From the NCBI GenBank assembly GCA_030625885.1, contig DAOUPZ010000017.1, forward strand, positions 27,129 through 91,128: a stretch of DNA of 64,000 nt, read 5' to 3'. Within the stretch, counting starts at the first letter, position 1; every line of letters starts with the position of its first letter. This stretch comes from Clostridia bacterium (GTDB lineage: Bacteria > Bacillota > DAOUPZ01). This document shows, piece by piece, positions 8,342 through 17,956 of the stretch. The position numbers and the translations under genes are program-made. The notes below the pieces were generated by a model, which worked only from the letters and a program-made list of their open reading frames with translations, was not told where the DNA came from and ran no database searches.

Positions 8342-8956
8342 GTGTATAGTACTATAAAAAGAATACTTGATATTATCTTTTCTTTACTTATGTTACCTTT
8401 CATTCTTGCTCTAATATTATTTGTAGGTATAGCGATAAAAGCTGAAGATAGAGGGCCAATATTCTATTTTTCTGACCGTATTGGGAAAGATGGTAAGATA
8501 TTTAAGATGTTCAAGTTCCGATCAATGAAGGTAAATGCTCCAGATATTCGACTTGAGGATGGTTCTACATATAATTCTGATAATGATGAGAGAGTTACGA
8601 AAGTAGGTAAATTACTTAGAAAAACCAGCATTGACGAAATACCCCAGGCTATAAATATACTGAAAGGTGACATGGCTTTTGTTGGTCCTAGACCAGATTC
8701 TGCTATGTGGCTAAATAACTATACGGAAGAAGAAAGAATTATACTTACTGTTCGTCCGGGTATTACTGGATATAATCAAGCAATTAATCGGAATGCTGTT
8801 GGAACAAAGGAAAAACTACAAAATGATATTATTTATGTTAATAATATGTCGTTATTATTCGATTTGAAGATTCTGTTCATGACTGTAAAGAGCGTATTTC
8901 TTTCAAAAAACATATATAGGGATGAAGTAAAAAAGCAAGAAGCAATGCATATGTAA
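8342..8956 (+). CDS. Undecaprenyl-phosphate phosphosugar transferase (PglC/WbaP-type sugar transferase)
   Basis: Starts repeat-unit assembly by moving a sugar-1-phosphate from its UDP donor to undecaprenyl phosphate at the inner membrane face. This is the short monotopic form (204 aa): one N-terminal hydrophobic segment (residues ~10-32) followed by the catalytic domain. Conserved marks are DRIGKDGKIFKMFKFRSM, the catalytic Asp-Glu dyad in SIDEIPQ (D98-E99), GDMAFVGPRPD and RPGITGYNQ. Start GTG 8342 follows GAGGTGA at good spacing. The small PglC-like size agrees with a UDP-diNAcBac-type or related amino-sugar donor made by the genes at 1783, 5540 and 7327, but the donor is inference. Confidence 0.93.
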   Translation: MYSTIKRILDIIFSLLMLPFILALILFVGIAIKAEDRGPIFYFSDRIGKDGKIFKMFKFRSMKVNAPDIRLEDGSTYNSDNDERVTKVGKLLRKTSIDEIPQAINILKGDMAFVGPRPDSAMWLNNYTEEERIILTVRPGITGYNQAINRNAVGTKEKLQNDIIYVNNMSLLFDLKILFMTVKSVFLSKNIYRDEVKKQEAMHM

Positions 8957-9006
8957 TTTGCTATTTAGATTAATTAATTTTATGATTAAAGGATATGAGA
9001 TTAAAT

Positions 9007-10194
9007 ATGAAAAAGATAATGATTCTTGGTGGTAGTATATTACAACTTCCTGCTATATTAAAGGCAAAAGAGATGGGATTGCAAGTTATAGTTGTAGATA
9101 TGGATGAGAATGCTATTGGGTTTAAATATACAGATATTAGTCTTAAAATTAGCACAATAGACGTTTGTAGAGTTGTTGAAGCTGCTAAACAATATAAAAT
9201 TGATGGAATAATGACTTTAGCGAGTGATATGCCTATGCGTACTGTTGCTGCTGTTGCTAAAGAATTAAATATTATTGGAATTAGTGAAGAAACAGCTCTT
9301 ATTGCAACTAATAAAGCTGAGATGCGTCAATGTCTTGCGCAAAACAACGTTCCGATTCCTAAATTCTATAGACTAAAAGATAGAAGCGACTTTGATAGTA
9401 TAATTCAAGAGTTTGAGAAATGTATTATAAAACCTGTAGATAATTCTGGTAGTAGAGGTGTTTTTCTAATAAAAGATACTTCAAATCTAGAATTACTTGA
9501 TGAGGCTTTTAAACATAGCAAGGAATTTTCAAGAAGTGGTGAAATTATTGTTGAAGAGTATATGGTGGGGCCAGAAGTAAGCGTTGAAACAATAAGTATC
9601 GAAGGAAAAGTTCATGTTATTCAGATAACTGATAAGCTGACTACAGGTGCTCCTTATTTTGTAGAAATGGGTCATTCTCAACCTTCACAGTTAAGTCCAA
9701 TTATTCAAGATAACATAAAGAATGTAGTAACTAGAGCGGTAAGGGCTTTGGGGATAAAAAACGGTCCATCACATACGGAGGTTATCGTAACTAATGAAGG
9801 TGCAAAAATAGTTGAACTTGGTGCACGTCTGGGTGGCGATTGTATCACAGCTCATTTAGTTCCATTATCTACTGGAATAGATATGGTTGAATGCTGTATA
9901 AAATGTGCTATTGGTGAGAAACCTGACCTTGAACGAAAATGGAATAAGGGTTCAGCAATTAGGTACTTAGATTTACATCCAGGAATAATTAATGATATTA
10001 AAGGTATTCAAGATGCTGAAAGCATAGATGGAGTAAGACAGATTTCAATTGTGCATAACGTTGGAGAAGAAATTAGAGAAATCAAATCCAGTACAGATAG
10101 AATTGGTTTTGTCGTAGCTCAAAATGACGATGTAAATATAGCTATAGAATCTTGTCAAGAAGCTATTAATAAAATAAGAGTAACAATAAATTAA
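9007..10194 (+). CDS. ATP-grasp ligase (carbamoyl-phosphate-synthase-like)
   Basis: ATP-grasp enzymes join a carboxylate to an amine or other nucleophile through an acyl-phosphate. The protein has an N-terminal Rossmann-like part (KIMILGGSILQLPAILKAKE), a middle ATP-grasp fold with DNSGSRGVFLI and EEYMVGPEVSVETIS, and the Mg/ATP-binding TEVIVTNEGAKIVELGARLG segment. The start is probably ATG 9007 (MKKIMILGG); an in-frame ATG at 8995 has its AAAGGA box too close. It sits between the priming transferase and the glycosyltransferases, so it may decorate a sugar (for instance amidation of an amino sugar) rather than act in nucleotide metabolism. The substrate is unknown. Confidence 0.8.
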   Translation: MKKIMILGGSILQLPAILKAKEMGLQVIVVDMDENAIGFKYTDISLKISTIDVCRVVEAAKQYKIDGIMTLASDMPMRTVAAVAKELNIIGISEETALIATNKAEMRQCLAQNNVPIPKFYRLKDRSDFDSIIQEFEKCIIKPVDNSGSRGVFLIKDTSNLELLDEAFKHSKEFSRSGEIIVEEYMVGPEVSVETISIEGKVHVIQITDKLTTGAPYFVEMGHSQPSQLSPIIQDNIKNVVTRAVRALGIKNGPSHTEVIVTNEGAKIVELGARLGGDCITAHLVPLSTGIDMVECCIKCAIGEKPDLERKWNKGSAIRYLDLHPGIINDIKGIQDAESIDGVRQISIVHNVGEEIREIKSSTDRIGFVVAQNDDVNIAIESCQEAINKIRVTIN

Positions 10195-10208
10195 ATGGAG
10201 ACTTATAT

Positions 10209-11342
10209 ATGAAAAAAGCAGTAATAATTAGTTTGAATTTTTCCTATAGCTATAATGTGAGGATAAAATTCTTAGAGGATTATTTAATAAACGCAGGATA
10301 TAAAGTAACAATATTGACTGCTAATTTCGAGCATAGAAACAAAAAACGATTCAATATTGATAAAGAAAATGTTGTTTTAATATCTGTTCCGACTTATAAA
10401 AAGAATTTATCAATTGGTAGAATAGTTTCTCATATGGTTTTTTCAAAAAAATGCTGGAATCATATTAATAAAATAAATCCGGATTTGGTTTATGCCAGTA
10501 CTCCACCAAATAGTATTATAAATGATTCCAAAAGATGGAAACATAAAAATGATTTATTTATTGAAATTGGGGATTTATGGCCAGAAACGTTCCCTGTATC
10601 GAATACAAAGAGATTTCTATTAGGCTATGCTTTTAAAAAATGGAAAAATCTTCGCAATAGGGAATTATTAAATAGTAATGGAGTAATTTTTGAATGCAAG
10701 TTATTTAAAAATAAGATAGAAAGTCAATTAGGGGAAAGTGGTCTCTATAATGTTCTTTATTACTGTAAAGATGATGAAAATTTAGTTGTAAGTGATATTG
10801 ATAGTTTAGAAGAAATTTGTTTGGGATATTTAGGGTCTATCAATAATATCATTAACATTAAATTAATCTTATCTTTTGTAAAAAAATTATCGAAATTTAA
10901 AAAGGTTAAATATGTAATTGTTGGAGCAGGTGAGAAAAAAGAAGAACTAATAAACGGTTTAACTGTGCTTGGCTGCAATGTGGATGATTACGGTATTATT
11001 TATGATATAGACAAGAAAGTAGGAGCATTCAATGAGTGCCATTTCATGATGAATATTATGAAATCTTCAGTTTGTGTTGGTTTGACGATGAAATCTGTTG
11101 ATTATTTTCAAATGGGCTTACCAGTTATTAATAATATACCTTATGATAATAAAAATATGATTACGGAATACAAAGCAGGGTTTACAATTTCTGATGAAAA
11201 CTTAGATGATACAATTAAAAAAATTTGTGAATTGGAGATAAAAGATTTTAATGAAATGAGAAAGCATTCCAGACAAATATTTGAAGAAAATTTTTCAAAA
11301 GATGTTTTTTATAAAAAGATAAGAGAAATTATTAAATTATAG
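10209..11342 (+). CDS. Glycosyltransferase, GT4-like
   Basis: A 377-residue GT-B fold protein. The N-terminal half (KKAVIISLNFSYSYNVRIKF, later NPDLVYASTPPN and EIGDLWPETF) resembles the acceptor domain of WbuB-like GT4 enzymes. The C-terminal half has a nucleotide-sugar domain with CLGYLGSINNIINIKLI, KVKYVIVGAGEKKEELI and MKSVDYFQMGLPVI. In GT4 members the donor-binding Glu sits in an EX7E motif; here the equivalent region is degenerate. It lies 14 bases after the ATP-grasp gene and 10 before the next glycosyltransferase, clearly one transcription unit. It probably adds one sugar of the repeat unit on the cytoplasmic face; donor unknown. Confidence 0.8.
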   Translation: MKKAVIISLNFSYSYNVRIKFLEDYLINAGYKVTILTANFEHRNKKRFNIDKENVVLISVPTYKKNLSIGRIVSHMVFSKKCWNHINKINPDLVYASTPPNSIINDSKRWKHKNDLFIEIGDLWPETFPVSNTKRFLLGYAFKKWKNLRNRELLNSNGVIFECKLFKNKIESQLGESGLYNVLYYCKDDENLVVSDIDSLEEICLGYLGSINNIINIKLILSFVKKLSKFKKVKYVIVGAGEKKEELINGLTVLGCNVDDYGIIYDIDKKVGAFNECHFMMNIMKSSVCVGLTMKSVDYFQMGLPVINNIPYDNKNMITEYKAGFTISDENLDDTIKKICELEIKDFNEMRKHSRQIFEENFSKDVFYKKIREIIKL

Positions 11343-11352
11343 GAGAGCTTAT

Positions 11353-12507
11353 ATGAAAAGTAAAATCCTAGTTTTTAACGGATATTATATACCATCGAAA
11401 AATTGTGGTGGACCAGTTACTAGTATTCAAAATGCTGTAAATGCTTGCTTTGATGAATATGACTTTTATATTGTGTGTTATAACCATGATTTTGGTGATA
11501 AAACAAGGTATGAAAATATTGGAGATGGTTGGAATAAAGTTGGGAATGCATATGTACAGTATGTGCCTGATGGGTTTTATGATTTCAATTATAAAAATAT
11601 ATTTAATTTATTATCAGAAATTAAGCCTGATGTTATTTGGTTTTCTGGTGTATTAACTCCAAACAATAAATTAGTGACTATGCGTGCATCAAGAAAATTG
11701 AAGATTCCTGTAATTTTTTCTCCAAGAGGAGAGGTTAGTGCAGATAGAGTATGTATAAAGGGTTATAAAAAAAGACCATATTTATTTTTACTAAAATTGT
11801 TTGCTGTATATAGAGATGCATATTTTCATGTTACAAGTGATGATGAAAAAGAAGGGGTAATAAAATTTTTCAACCCTAAAAAAGACCATATATTTTTCTC
11901 TTCTAATATACCATATATATCTAATGATAGAGATGATTTCAGGGAAAAGGTAGATGGTGAACTGAAATTAATATTTTTCTCTAGGATACACGAGGTTAAG
12001 AATCTGAAATTTGCAATTAGTATTTTAAAAAATGTCAAGGAAAATATTATTTTCGATATTTATGGGCCTATTGAATCTAAGGAATATTGGCAGGAATGTA
12101 CTAATCTTATTAATACAATGCCCGAAAATATTAAAATAAATTATAAGGGAATCATTGATAAAGAGAATTTGTCAGCAACTATAAAAATTTATCATTGTTT
12201 TTTATTTCCTACGATTAACGAAAACTATGGTCATGTAATTGCAGAATCTTTAGCAAATAATTGTCCTGTTATTCTAAGTAAAGGCACTACACCATGGGAT
12301 GATTTAGATAAAAAAGCAGGATATGTATGTGATTTAGAAAAGGAGACCGACTTTGTTAATGCAGTGGAGAAATTAGCAAACATGAATGAGAACCAATATA
12401 ATGAATTGTTATCAACTACTCAACAATACTATATTGATAAAACCGATAGTGATGATGCAATTAATTTACATATAAAAATGTTTAGGACAATTATTAATAA
12501 TAATTGA
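11353..12507 (+). CDS. Glycosyltransferase, GT4 family
   Basis: A GT-B enzyme of 384 aa. The N-terminal acceptor domain begins ILVFNGYYIPSKNCGGPVTS, the Gly-rich loop common in GT4. The donor domain has KLIFFSRIHEVKNLKFAI, an EX7E-like segment in FLFPTINENYGHVIAESLAN with the first Glu in NENYG and the second in AES, and a GYVCDLE tail. These are the standard GT4 retaining-transferase marks. GGAGAGC precedes the ATG. Donor and acceptor cannot be told from sequence. It is part of the tightly packed run from 9007 to 12507. Confidence 0.85.
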   Translation: MKSKILVFNGYYIPSKNCGGPVTSIQNAVNACFDEYDFYIVCYNHDFGDKTRYENIGDGWNKVGNAYVQYVPDGFYDFNYKNIFNLLSEIKPDVIWFSGVLTPNNKLVTMRASRKLKIPVIFSPRGEVSADRVCIKGYKKRPYLFLLKLFAVYRDAYFHVTSDDEKEGVIKFFNPKKDHIFFSSNIPYISNDRDDFREKVDGELKLIFFSRIHEVKNLKFAISILKNVKENIIFDIYGPIESKEYWQECTNLINTMPENIKINYKGIIDKENLSATIKIYHCFLFPTINENYGHVIAESLANNCPVILSKGTTPWDDLDKKAGYVCDLEKETDFVNAVEKLANMNENQYNELLSTTQQYYIDKTDSDDAINLHIKMFRTIINNN

Positions 12508-12567
12508 TTAATTTATAATTTAATCAATTTAATAAATATTACAAATAATTGATAGAGGAGTAAAGGT

Positions 12568-13542
12568 ATGCCAGATTTTGTTACATTGAATGTTTTAAAT
12601 TACAATACTTATGAAAAAACAAAAAGATGTATAGAAAGTTGTCTACGGCAAAAATATGAAAATAAAAAAGTGATATTAATTGATAATGATTCATCTGATG
12701 ATAGTTTTCTTCTGTTAAAAAAAGAATTTGGAGATCAAATACTATATTTAAGAAATGAAGCGAACTGTGGATATGCCTTGGGAAACAACCTTGGGGTGAA
12801 ATATTCAGCTAGCTTAGGTGCAGATTTTGCGTTTATATTGAATAGTGATACACGATTAGTATCTGATAAACTACTAGCAAAAATGATGAAAATAATTACT
12901 AAACAAAAAAACTGTGCAATATTAGCACCTGAAATTTATAATATAACTTCTGTTGGAAAAGTGTTAAATAAAAATAAATCATCCTACTTGACTATGCTTA
13001 TTAATACAGGAATTATAAAACAGAATAAAAATGATACTATTAGTGAGGAACTTGACTACATATATGAAGCTCAAGGATCTGCATTACTATGTCGGATTAA
13101 TTCGTTCGTTGAGGTTGGAGGTTTTTCTACTGAGTACTATATGTATAATGAAGAAGCTACTTTATGTAAAAAAATGATTTGGCAAGGTTATAATATTTTC
13201 TGGTTTCATGATAGTAATAGTTATGTTGAGCATTATCATGATAAGTCAGGGAAAATTGAGGAATGGCGATTATTTTTAATGGGACGAAATTTGACAATAG
13301 AATATTATAAGTACCGAAAGATGCATTTTATACCATGGTTAACTTGTTTTGAAATTTACTTAATATATCAACGAATAAAACATTTTCGAGATAAAGACTT
13401 TTCCTATTATTTTCTTGGAATTAAAGAAGGGAGAAAATTAATGAAAAATTCTTTTTCAGAAGATATGATATATAATAATGCAATTAAGCGTAAAGAAGAA
13501 ATAATACTCCAAACTCAAAAGCTAAGTGATAAGAAATATTGA
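12568..13542 (+). CDS. Glycosyltransferase family 2 (rhamnosyltransferase-like)
   Basis: A GT-A fold inverting transferase of 324 aa. It opens with FVTLNVLNYNTYEKTKRCIE, has the nucleotide-binding KVILIDNDSSDDSF, the glycine-containing NEANCGYALGNNLGVKY and the metal-site variant ILNSDTRL, followed by an EEATLC acceptor/base segment. This pattern matches WbbL-like rhamnosyltransferases. As dTDP-L-rhamnose is made by genes at 20612-24053, rhamnose is a plausible donor, but this is inference. TAGAGGAG precedes the ATG. Confidence 0.85.
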   Translation: MPDFVTLNVLNYNTYEKTKRCIESCLRQKYENKKVILIDNDSSDDSFLLLKKEFGDQILYLRNEANCGYALGNNLGVKYSASLGADFAFILNSDTRLVSDKLLAKMMKIITKQKNCAILAPEIYNITSVGKVLNKNKSSYLTMLINTGIIKQNKNDTISEELDYIYEAQGSALLCRINSFVEVGGFSTEYYMYNEEATLCKKMIWQGYNIFWFHDSNSYVEHYHDKSGKIEEWRLFLMGRNLTIEYYKYRKMHFIPWLTCFEIYLIYQRIKHFRDKDFSYYFLGIKEGRKLMKNSFSEDMIYNNAIKRKEEIILQTQKLSDKKY

Positions 13543-13703
13543 AGTGATTGTTTCAAATGTAAATGTATAATATTTATTAATTTACAACTAAGTAGTATAA
13601 AAATAAGTTATGGAATATAATGCATTCTTATACTGAAGATTAAGTATAAAGAAATGATGTTGCGAATGTGAAAACATGATGTTTGATAAGGAGGTGAAAT
13701 AAA

Positions 13704-15008
13704 ATGATATTAATGTTTTACGTGCCGTTCATTATTATAATAGTATTAATTATTAAATTAAAAGGTCTACAGATTTTGGCTAATGATTTATTCTGGTTAA
13801 TCCTCTTTTGGGCACTTATAACAGGATTGTACTTTTTTTCTGGAGTAGAATGGTCGTATCCACTTCAATTTGATACCATTTTGTACCTTCTAGGTGCATT
13901 TTTCACATATATATTTTTTAGAAGTGCGGGAAAGCATATCAAACCGATGAGAAATAAGCGTTATTCTGTCAAAAAAAAATTTAATGATTCTAAAATAGAA
14001 TATAAAATTAATACAAAGTTATGGGAACGGTTGGGATATATTGGTTTAACATTATTTACATTAGACTATTTAAGGCTAAACTCTTTTGTAAACTATATAA
14101 AATCATCTTATTCTATTTCTCTAATTGGGTCAATTGGTATGATTTTTGTACCAATTTTATTAGTAGTAGGAATATATAATTTGGGATATGAATTTAAATA
14201 TTATGGGAAAATAAGTGTTGTAGCAATAGTAGATATTGGATTATATTCAGTTCCAGTTATTTTAAATTCAGGCAGAGAGAGTATACTTCTTAGTGTTATT
14301 GCTGTGATTGTAATTACTATAACATGTTTTGATAATATTAAAATTAGAGCTTTATTACACAACAGAAGGTTTAAGAAATATATACGTTATGCATTTATTA
14401 TTATTATTGTGGCATTCATAATTATAACCAATATTTCTAAAGATAGATATACAAATACAGAAATTTCTAATTATTTAAATAATCATATAGTTCCTGATTA
14501 TATTGTTGTAGAAGCAAATTCGCTTGGGAATTATAAGTTTTTATATTATAATGTCCTGCAATATTACAGCCATCAATTGCCATTTTTCGAGATTTTATAT
14601 CATAATTATGAAGGACCTTATTTAATGGGTTTATTTGAATTAAATATTATTTCTAGAAGATTACCTGATTTTTTTGGGTTGGATTATACTTTGGCTATTA
14701 ATTCAGTACGAAATATGCTTTCATTAGTTGGTCAGAATGTATTTGTTGGAGGGTGGTTTACAGTAATAGGATCATTTATTATAGATTTTGGTAGAATTGG
14801 TGTTTACATTGTGACTGCAGTTTTAGGGTTCGTGACAGGAAGAGTTCGTAGACAGTTCCTATTAGAACAATCAGTTAGGTATGCGACATTGACTTCAGTA
14901 ATTTGTGCTTCAATGTATCATACAATAATCATATCACCTTTCTATAATGTCCTTGTTTATGGGTTGTTTATATGGTGGTCAATTATTTTTAAATCAAAAA
15001 TGAAATAA
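13704..15008 (+). CDS. O-antigen/oligosaccharide repeat-unit polymerase (Wzy-like)
   Basis: A 434-residue integral membrane protein with about ten hydrophobic segments spread over its length and a larger extracytoplasmic loop in the second half (around residues 250-320). Polymerases of the Wzy type link lipid-carried repeat units outside the membrane, and their sequences diverge too far for strong motifs. The call rests on topology, size and position between glycosyltransferases and a flippase. The SGRESILLS segment resembles the oligosaccharide repeat-unit polymerase family. An excellent AAGGAGGTGAAA ribosome site precedes the ATG. Confidence 0.8.
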   Translation: MILMFYVPFIIIIVLIIKLKGLQILANDLFWLILFWALITGLYFFSGVEWSYPLQFDTILYLLGAFFTYIFFRSAGKHIKPMRNKRYSVKKKFNDSKIEYKINTKLWERLGYIGLTLFTLDYLRLNSFVNYIKSSYSISLIGSIGMIFVPILLVVGIYNLGYEFKYYGKISVVAIVDIGLYSVPVILNSGRESILLSVIAVIVITITCFDNIKIRALLHNRRFKKYIRYAFIIIIVAFIIITNISKDRYTNTEISNYLNNHIVPDYIVVEANSLGNYKFLYYNVLQYYSHQLPFFEILYHNYEGPYLMGLFELNIISRRLPDFFGLDYTLAINSVRNMLSLVGQNVFVGGWFTVIGSFIIDFGRIGVYIVTAVLGFVTGRVRRQFLLEQSVRYATLTSVICASMYHTIIISPFYNVLVYGLFIWWSIIFKSKMK

Positions 15009-15371
15009 TTATGTCTTTCTAATGTAATAGGTATAGAACATATAGTGATATATATCTTATTATAGTAATCAATTGGTTATTGTTGACAACTTGCACTATA
15101 TTGAGTTGTATGATTTTTGTATATTTACAGGTTAATTATAAATAAAGATTCAGTTAAGGCAAAAGTGGACAGACGTTGTAAGAATTGATATGACTCATAC
15201 TGAATGGAATCTTGGCTCAGTTTAATTGGATAACCAGATTATATTTACTATAATATTCATGATGCAATTATTTATAAAAGCACTTAAATGAAATTGTATT
15301 AGTGGGTTAGAATATAAGAGATATTATCAGGTTTTGTTTTAGAATATAGCATTAATTAGGAGGTCATGACT
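15009..15371. other. AT-rich gap without recognisable feature
   Basis: About 360 bases with no open frame of note, no dispersed repeat and no clear terminator. The AGGAGG at 15358-15363 is the ribosome site of the next gene. It may be decayed coding DNA, but no protein family could be recognised. Confidence 0.4.
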
Positions 15372-16292
15372 ATGAATTTTGGTATTATTGTAGTTACTTA
15401 TAATCGTTTAAATTTATTAAAAGAATGTGTGGAGCATATAGAGAATCAAACAGTTCCAGTGGAGAAGATAGTTATTGTTGATAATAATAGTTCTGACGGT
15501 ACAAAGGAGTATTTACAGAGTTTATCAAAAGAAAGTTATATAGTTGATTTTAGGAATGAAAATGGAGGGGCTAGTAGTGGATTTGCTAGAGGGTTGGAAT
15601 TAATTCAAAATGAAGATGTTGATTGGATTTTGATTATTGATGACGATGCTCACATTGAACCGGATTATTTAGCATTTATCATGCAAGCAGCACAAAGATA
15701 TCCAAATATTTTTGCATTTTCAGGAACTGTATATGAAGGAGAAAGAATTGCAACAAGCCATAGGAAAATAATTTCTGATTGGATAAAGTTTAAAACTATG
15801 GAGGTGTCACAAGAGCAATATAACATTGGTTTTTTTGAATATGATCTTAGTTCGTTTTGTGGACTGACAATTAAAAAATCTCTATTACAACAAGTGGGGC
15901 TTCCGAATGTCAATTACTTCACCCAGTATACTGATACTGATTTCTCCATAAGAATTAGAAAGCATACAAAAATTTACAATATTAACGATTCCAAATTATA
16001 TCACAAAGTAAAAATTGTATCAAATAATTGTGATAAGAAGGAACTAAATTATAAATCATATTATTCTATAAGAAATGGTATTTATACTAGATTATTATAT
16101 ACAGAACACAAAAGGAGGCAGCGCGTAAAAATCACGAACTTTTATTTAATCTGGATAGCAAGAAATATTATCATGAGTATTATTGATAATAAAAATAGTA
16201 GAATATATATAAATAATGTCAATATAATATTTTGTGCGTTAAGAGATGGTCTTAATGGTAAGCTTGGTAAAAACAAAAGATATTTACCATAG
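15372..16292 (+). CDS. Glycosyltransferase family 2, possibly galactofuranosyltransferase
   Basis: A GT-A enzyme (306 aa) with MNFGIIVVTYNRLNLLKECV at the start, IVIVDNNSSDGTKEYL, the loop NENGGASSGFARGLE and the metal-binding WILIIDDDAHIEPDYL (Asp-Asp-Asp). The Gly-rich GGASSGF loop with an IDDDA motif resembles GlfT1-type galactofuranosyltransferases, and the UDP-galactopyranose mutase gene follows 45 bases downstream. The start is ATG 15372, eight bases after AGGAGG; ATG 15366 is only two bases from it. Donor assignment is inference from motif and neighbour. Confidence 0.82.
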   Translation: MNFGIIVVTYNRLNLLKECVEHIENQTVPVEKIVIVDNNSSDGTKEYLQSLSKESYIVDFRNENGGASSGFARGLELIQNEDVDWILIIDDDAHIEPDYLAFIMQAAQRYPNIFAFSGTVYEGERIATSHRKIISDWIKFKTMEVSQEQYNIGFFEYDLSSFCGLTIKKSLLQQVGLPNVNYFTQYTDTDFSIRIRKHTKIYNINDSKLYHKVKIVSNNCDKKELNYKSYYSIRNGIYTRLLYTEHKRRQRVKITNFYLIWIARNIIMSIIDNKNSRIYINNVNIIFCALRDGLNGKLGKNKRYLP

Positions 16293-16337
16293 TATAAAAA
16301 ATAACGCTTTTATGATAAGAAAGAGGAGTGAAATATT

Positions 16338-17432
16338 ATGAACTTTAAATATGTTATAGTAGGTGCAGGATTAGCTGGTATTACAATGGCTGAAAGAATA
16401 GCAAATGTTATGGATGAAAAAGTATTAATCATTGAAAAAAGAAATCATATTGCTGGAAATATTTATGATAGTTATAATAACGATGGTATTATGATTCATA
16501 ATTATGGTCCACATACTTTTCATACTAATTTTAAACATGTGTTTGATTATATATGTCAATTTACAGAGTGGAATGATTATCAACATAGGGTGTTATCATA
16601 TGTTGATGGTAATTTTGTTCCTTTACCAATTAGTCTAGAGACAATAAATCAATTATATAATTTAAAACTTTCTCAAGCTGAAATGGAAGATTTTATTGAA
16701 AGTAAAAAAGTTGTTAAAGAAAATATTGAAAATAGTGAGGATGTTGTGTTAAGCCAAGCGGGACAGGATATTTATGATAAGTTTTTTAAGTATTTTACTA
16801 TAAAACAATGGGGAGTATCACCAAAAGAACTAGATAAAACAGTCATATCTAGAATTCCTTTTAGAACCAACAGAGATACTAGGTATTTTACAGATAAATA
16901 TCAAGGTAATCCTAAACATGGTTACACAAAAATGTGTGAAAATATGTTGAGAAGTAAAAAAATTAAAATACTTCTTAATACTGATTATAAAGAAATAATT
17001 TCAGATATCAAATATGATGTTTTGATTTATACCGGTCCTATTGATTATTATTTTGATTATGAATTTGGTGAATTACTATATCGTAGTATAGATTTTAAGT
17101 TTGAAACTTATGACATGAATTCATATCAACCTACGGCGTCAACTCGTTATCCGAAAGATTATGATTATACTAGAATAACAGAATTTAAAAAAATGACGGG
17201 GCAAAAGCATCAAAAAACTACAATATTAAAAGAATATCCTTGTTTTGGAAAAGAACCATATTATCCTTATCCGACTAGCGAGTGGAAAAATATGTATGAG
17301 AAATATAAAGCTAAAGCAGATTTAGAAAAAAATACGATTTTTTTGGGAAGATTAGCAGAATATAAGTATTATGATATGGACGACGTAATTGCTAAAGCGT
17401 TAGAATGTTTTGAAAAGCTTAAGGAAGATTAA
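16338..17432 (+). CDS. glf: UDP-galactopyranose mutase
   Basis: FAD enzyme that converts UDP-galactopyranose to UDP-galactofuranose. The dinucleotide-binding YVIVGAGLAGITMAERIA is at the N-terminus, followed by IIEKRNHIAGNIYD and the substrate-site HNYGPHTFHTN. The C-terminal FLGRLAEYKYYDMDDVIAKA closes the FAD domain. Length (364 aa) is typical of bacterial enzymes. It implies that the surface polysaccharide contains galactofuranose. No UDP-glucose 4-epimerase is recognised in this window, so UDP-Gal must come from elsewhere. AAGAGGAGTGAAAT precedes the ATG. Confidence 0.96.
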   Translation: MNFKYVIVGAGLAGITMAERIANVMDEKVLIIEKRNHIAGNIYDSYNNDGIMIHNYGPHTFHTNFKHVFDYICQFTEWNDYQHRVLSYVDGNFVPLPISLETINQLYNLKLSQAEMEDFIESKKVVKENIENSEDVVLSQAGQDIYDKFFKYFTIKQWGVSPKELDKTVISRIPFRTNRDTRYFTDKYQGNPKHGYTKMCENMLRSKKIKILLNTDYKEIISDIKYDVLIYTGPIDYYFDYEFGELLYRSIDFKFETYDMNSYQPTASTRYPKDYDYTRITEFKKMTGQKHQKTTILKEYPCFGKEPYYPYPTSEWKNMYEKYKAKADLEKNTIFLGRLAEYKYYDMDDVIAKALECFEKLKED

Positions 17433-17956
17433 AAAATGTTAAGGGAATAGTGAGAGTATTCTTAGAGGCGTTTTTAATTGCTGAAGAATAATGAAAATCT
17501 ATACATTATTAATGGGAAGTAACTATAGAGACATGCAAGAAATAGCTAAGTGCTACTTTCTTTGGTTTTGGCATACATTTATTTTATTGTAATTACTAAT
17601 TTACTTTCCTAATACCCAAAGTTTTGATAGAATGTGTCATAGTTTTAAGCACCTTTACATGTAGGAGTCCACTGTTAGGCAATGAATACTCAACTTAACA
17701 TGTGATACGGGTAGCGCAGGAGGCCGGACATCTATGAGGATTTCGTCTTTCTTACTAGCCAGTGAAGATGATACCATATGAGTTAGTTTAGGTCTATGAG
17801 AGTTTGAATAAAAGTACATCAAATATGTAACTTATTCAAATGATATTCATGGAGATAAATTTTGAAGGAATCCTCCCTTTCTATGACTATCATTTAACAA
17901 AACAATAAATTTGTCGTGGCTATGTGGCTCTGACTACAATATACTAGGAGATAAGT
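17433..17956. other. Gap with probable gene decay
   Basis: About 520 bases without an open reading frame. A more GC-rich patch near 17700-17760 differs from the AT-rich surroundings, which suggests the remnant of a foreign or lost gene, but no family is recognisable. No dispersed repeat family of the window occurs here. Confidence 0.35.
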
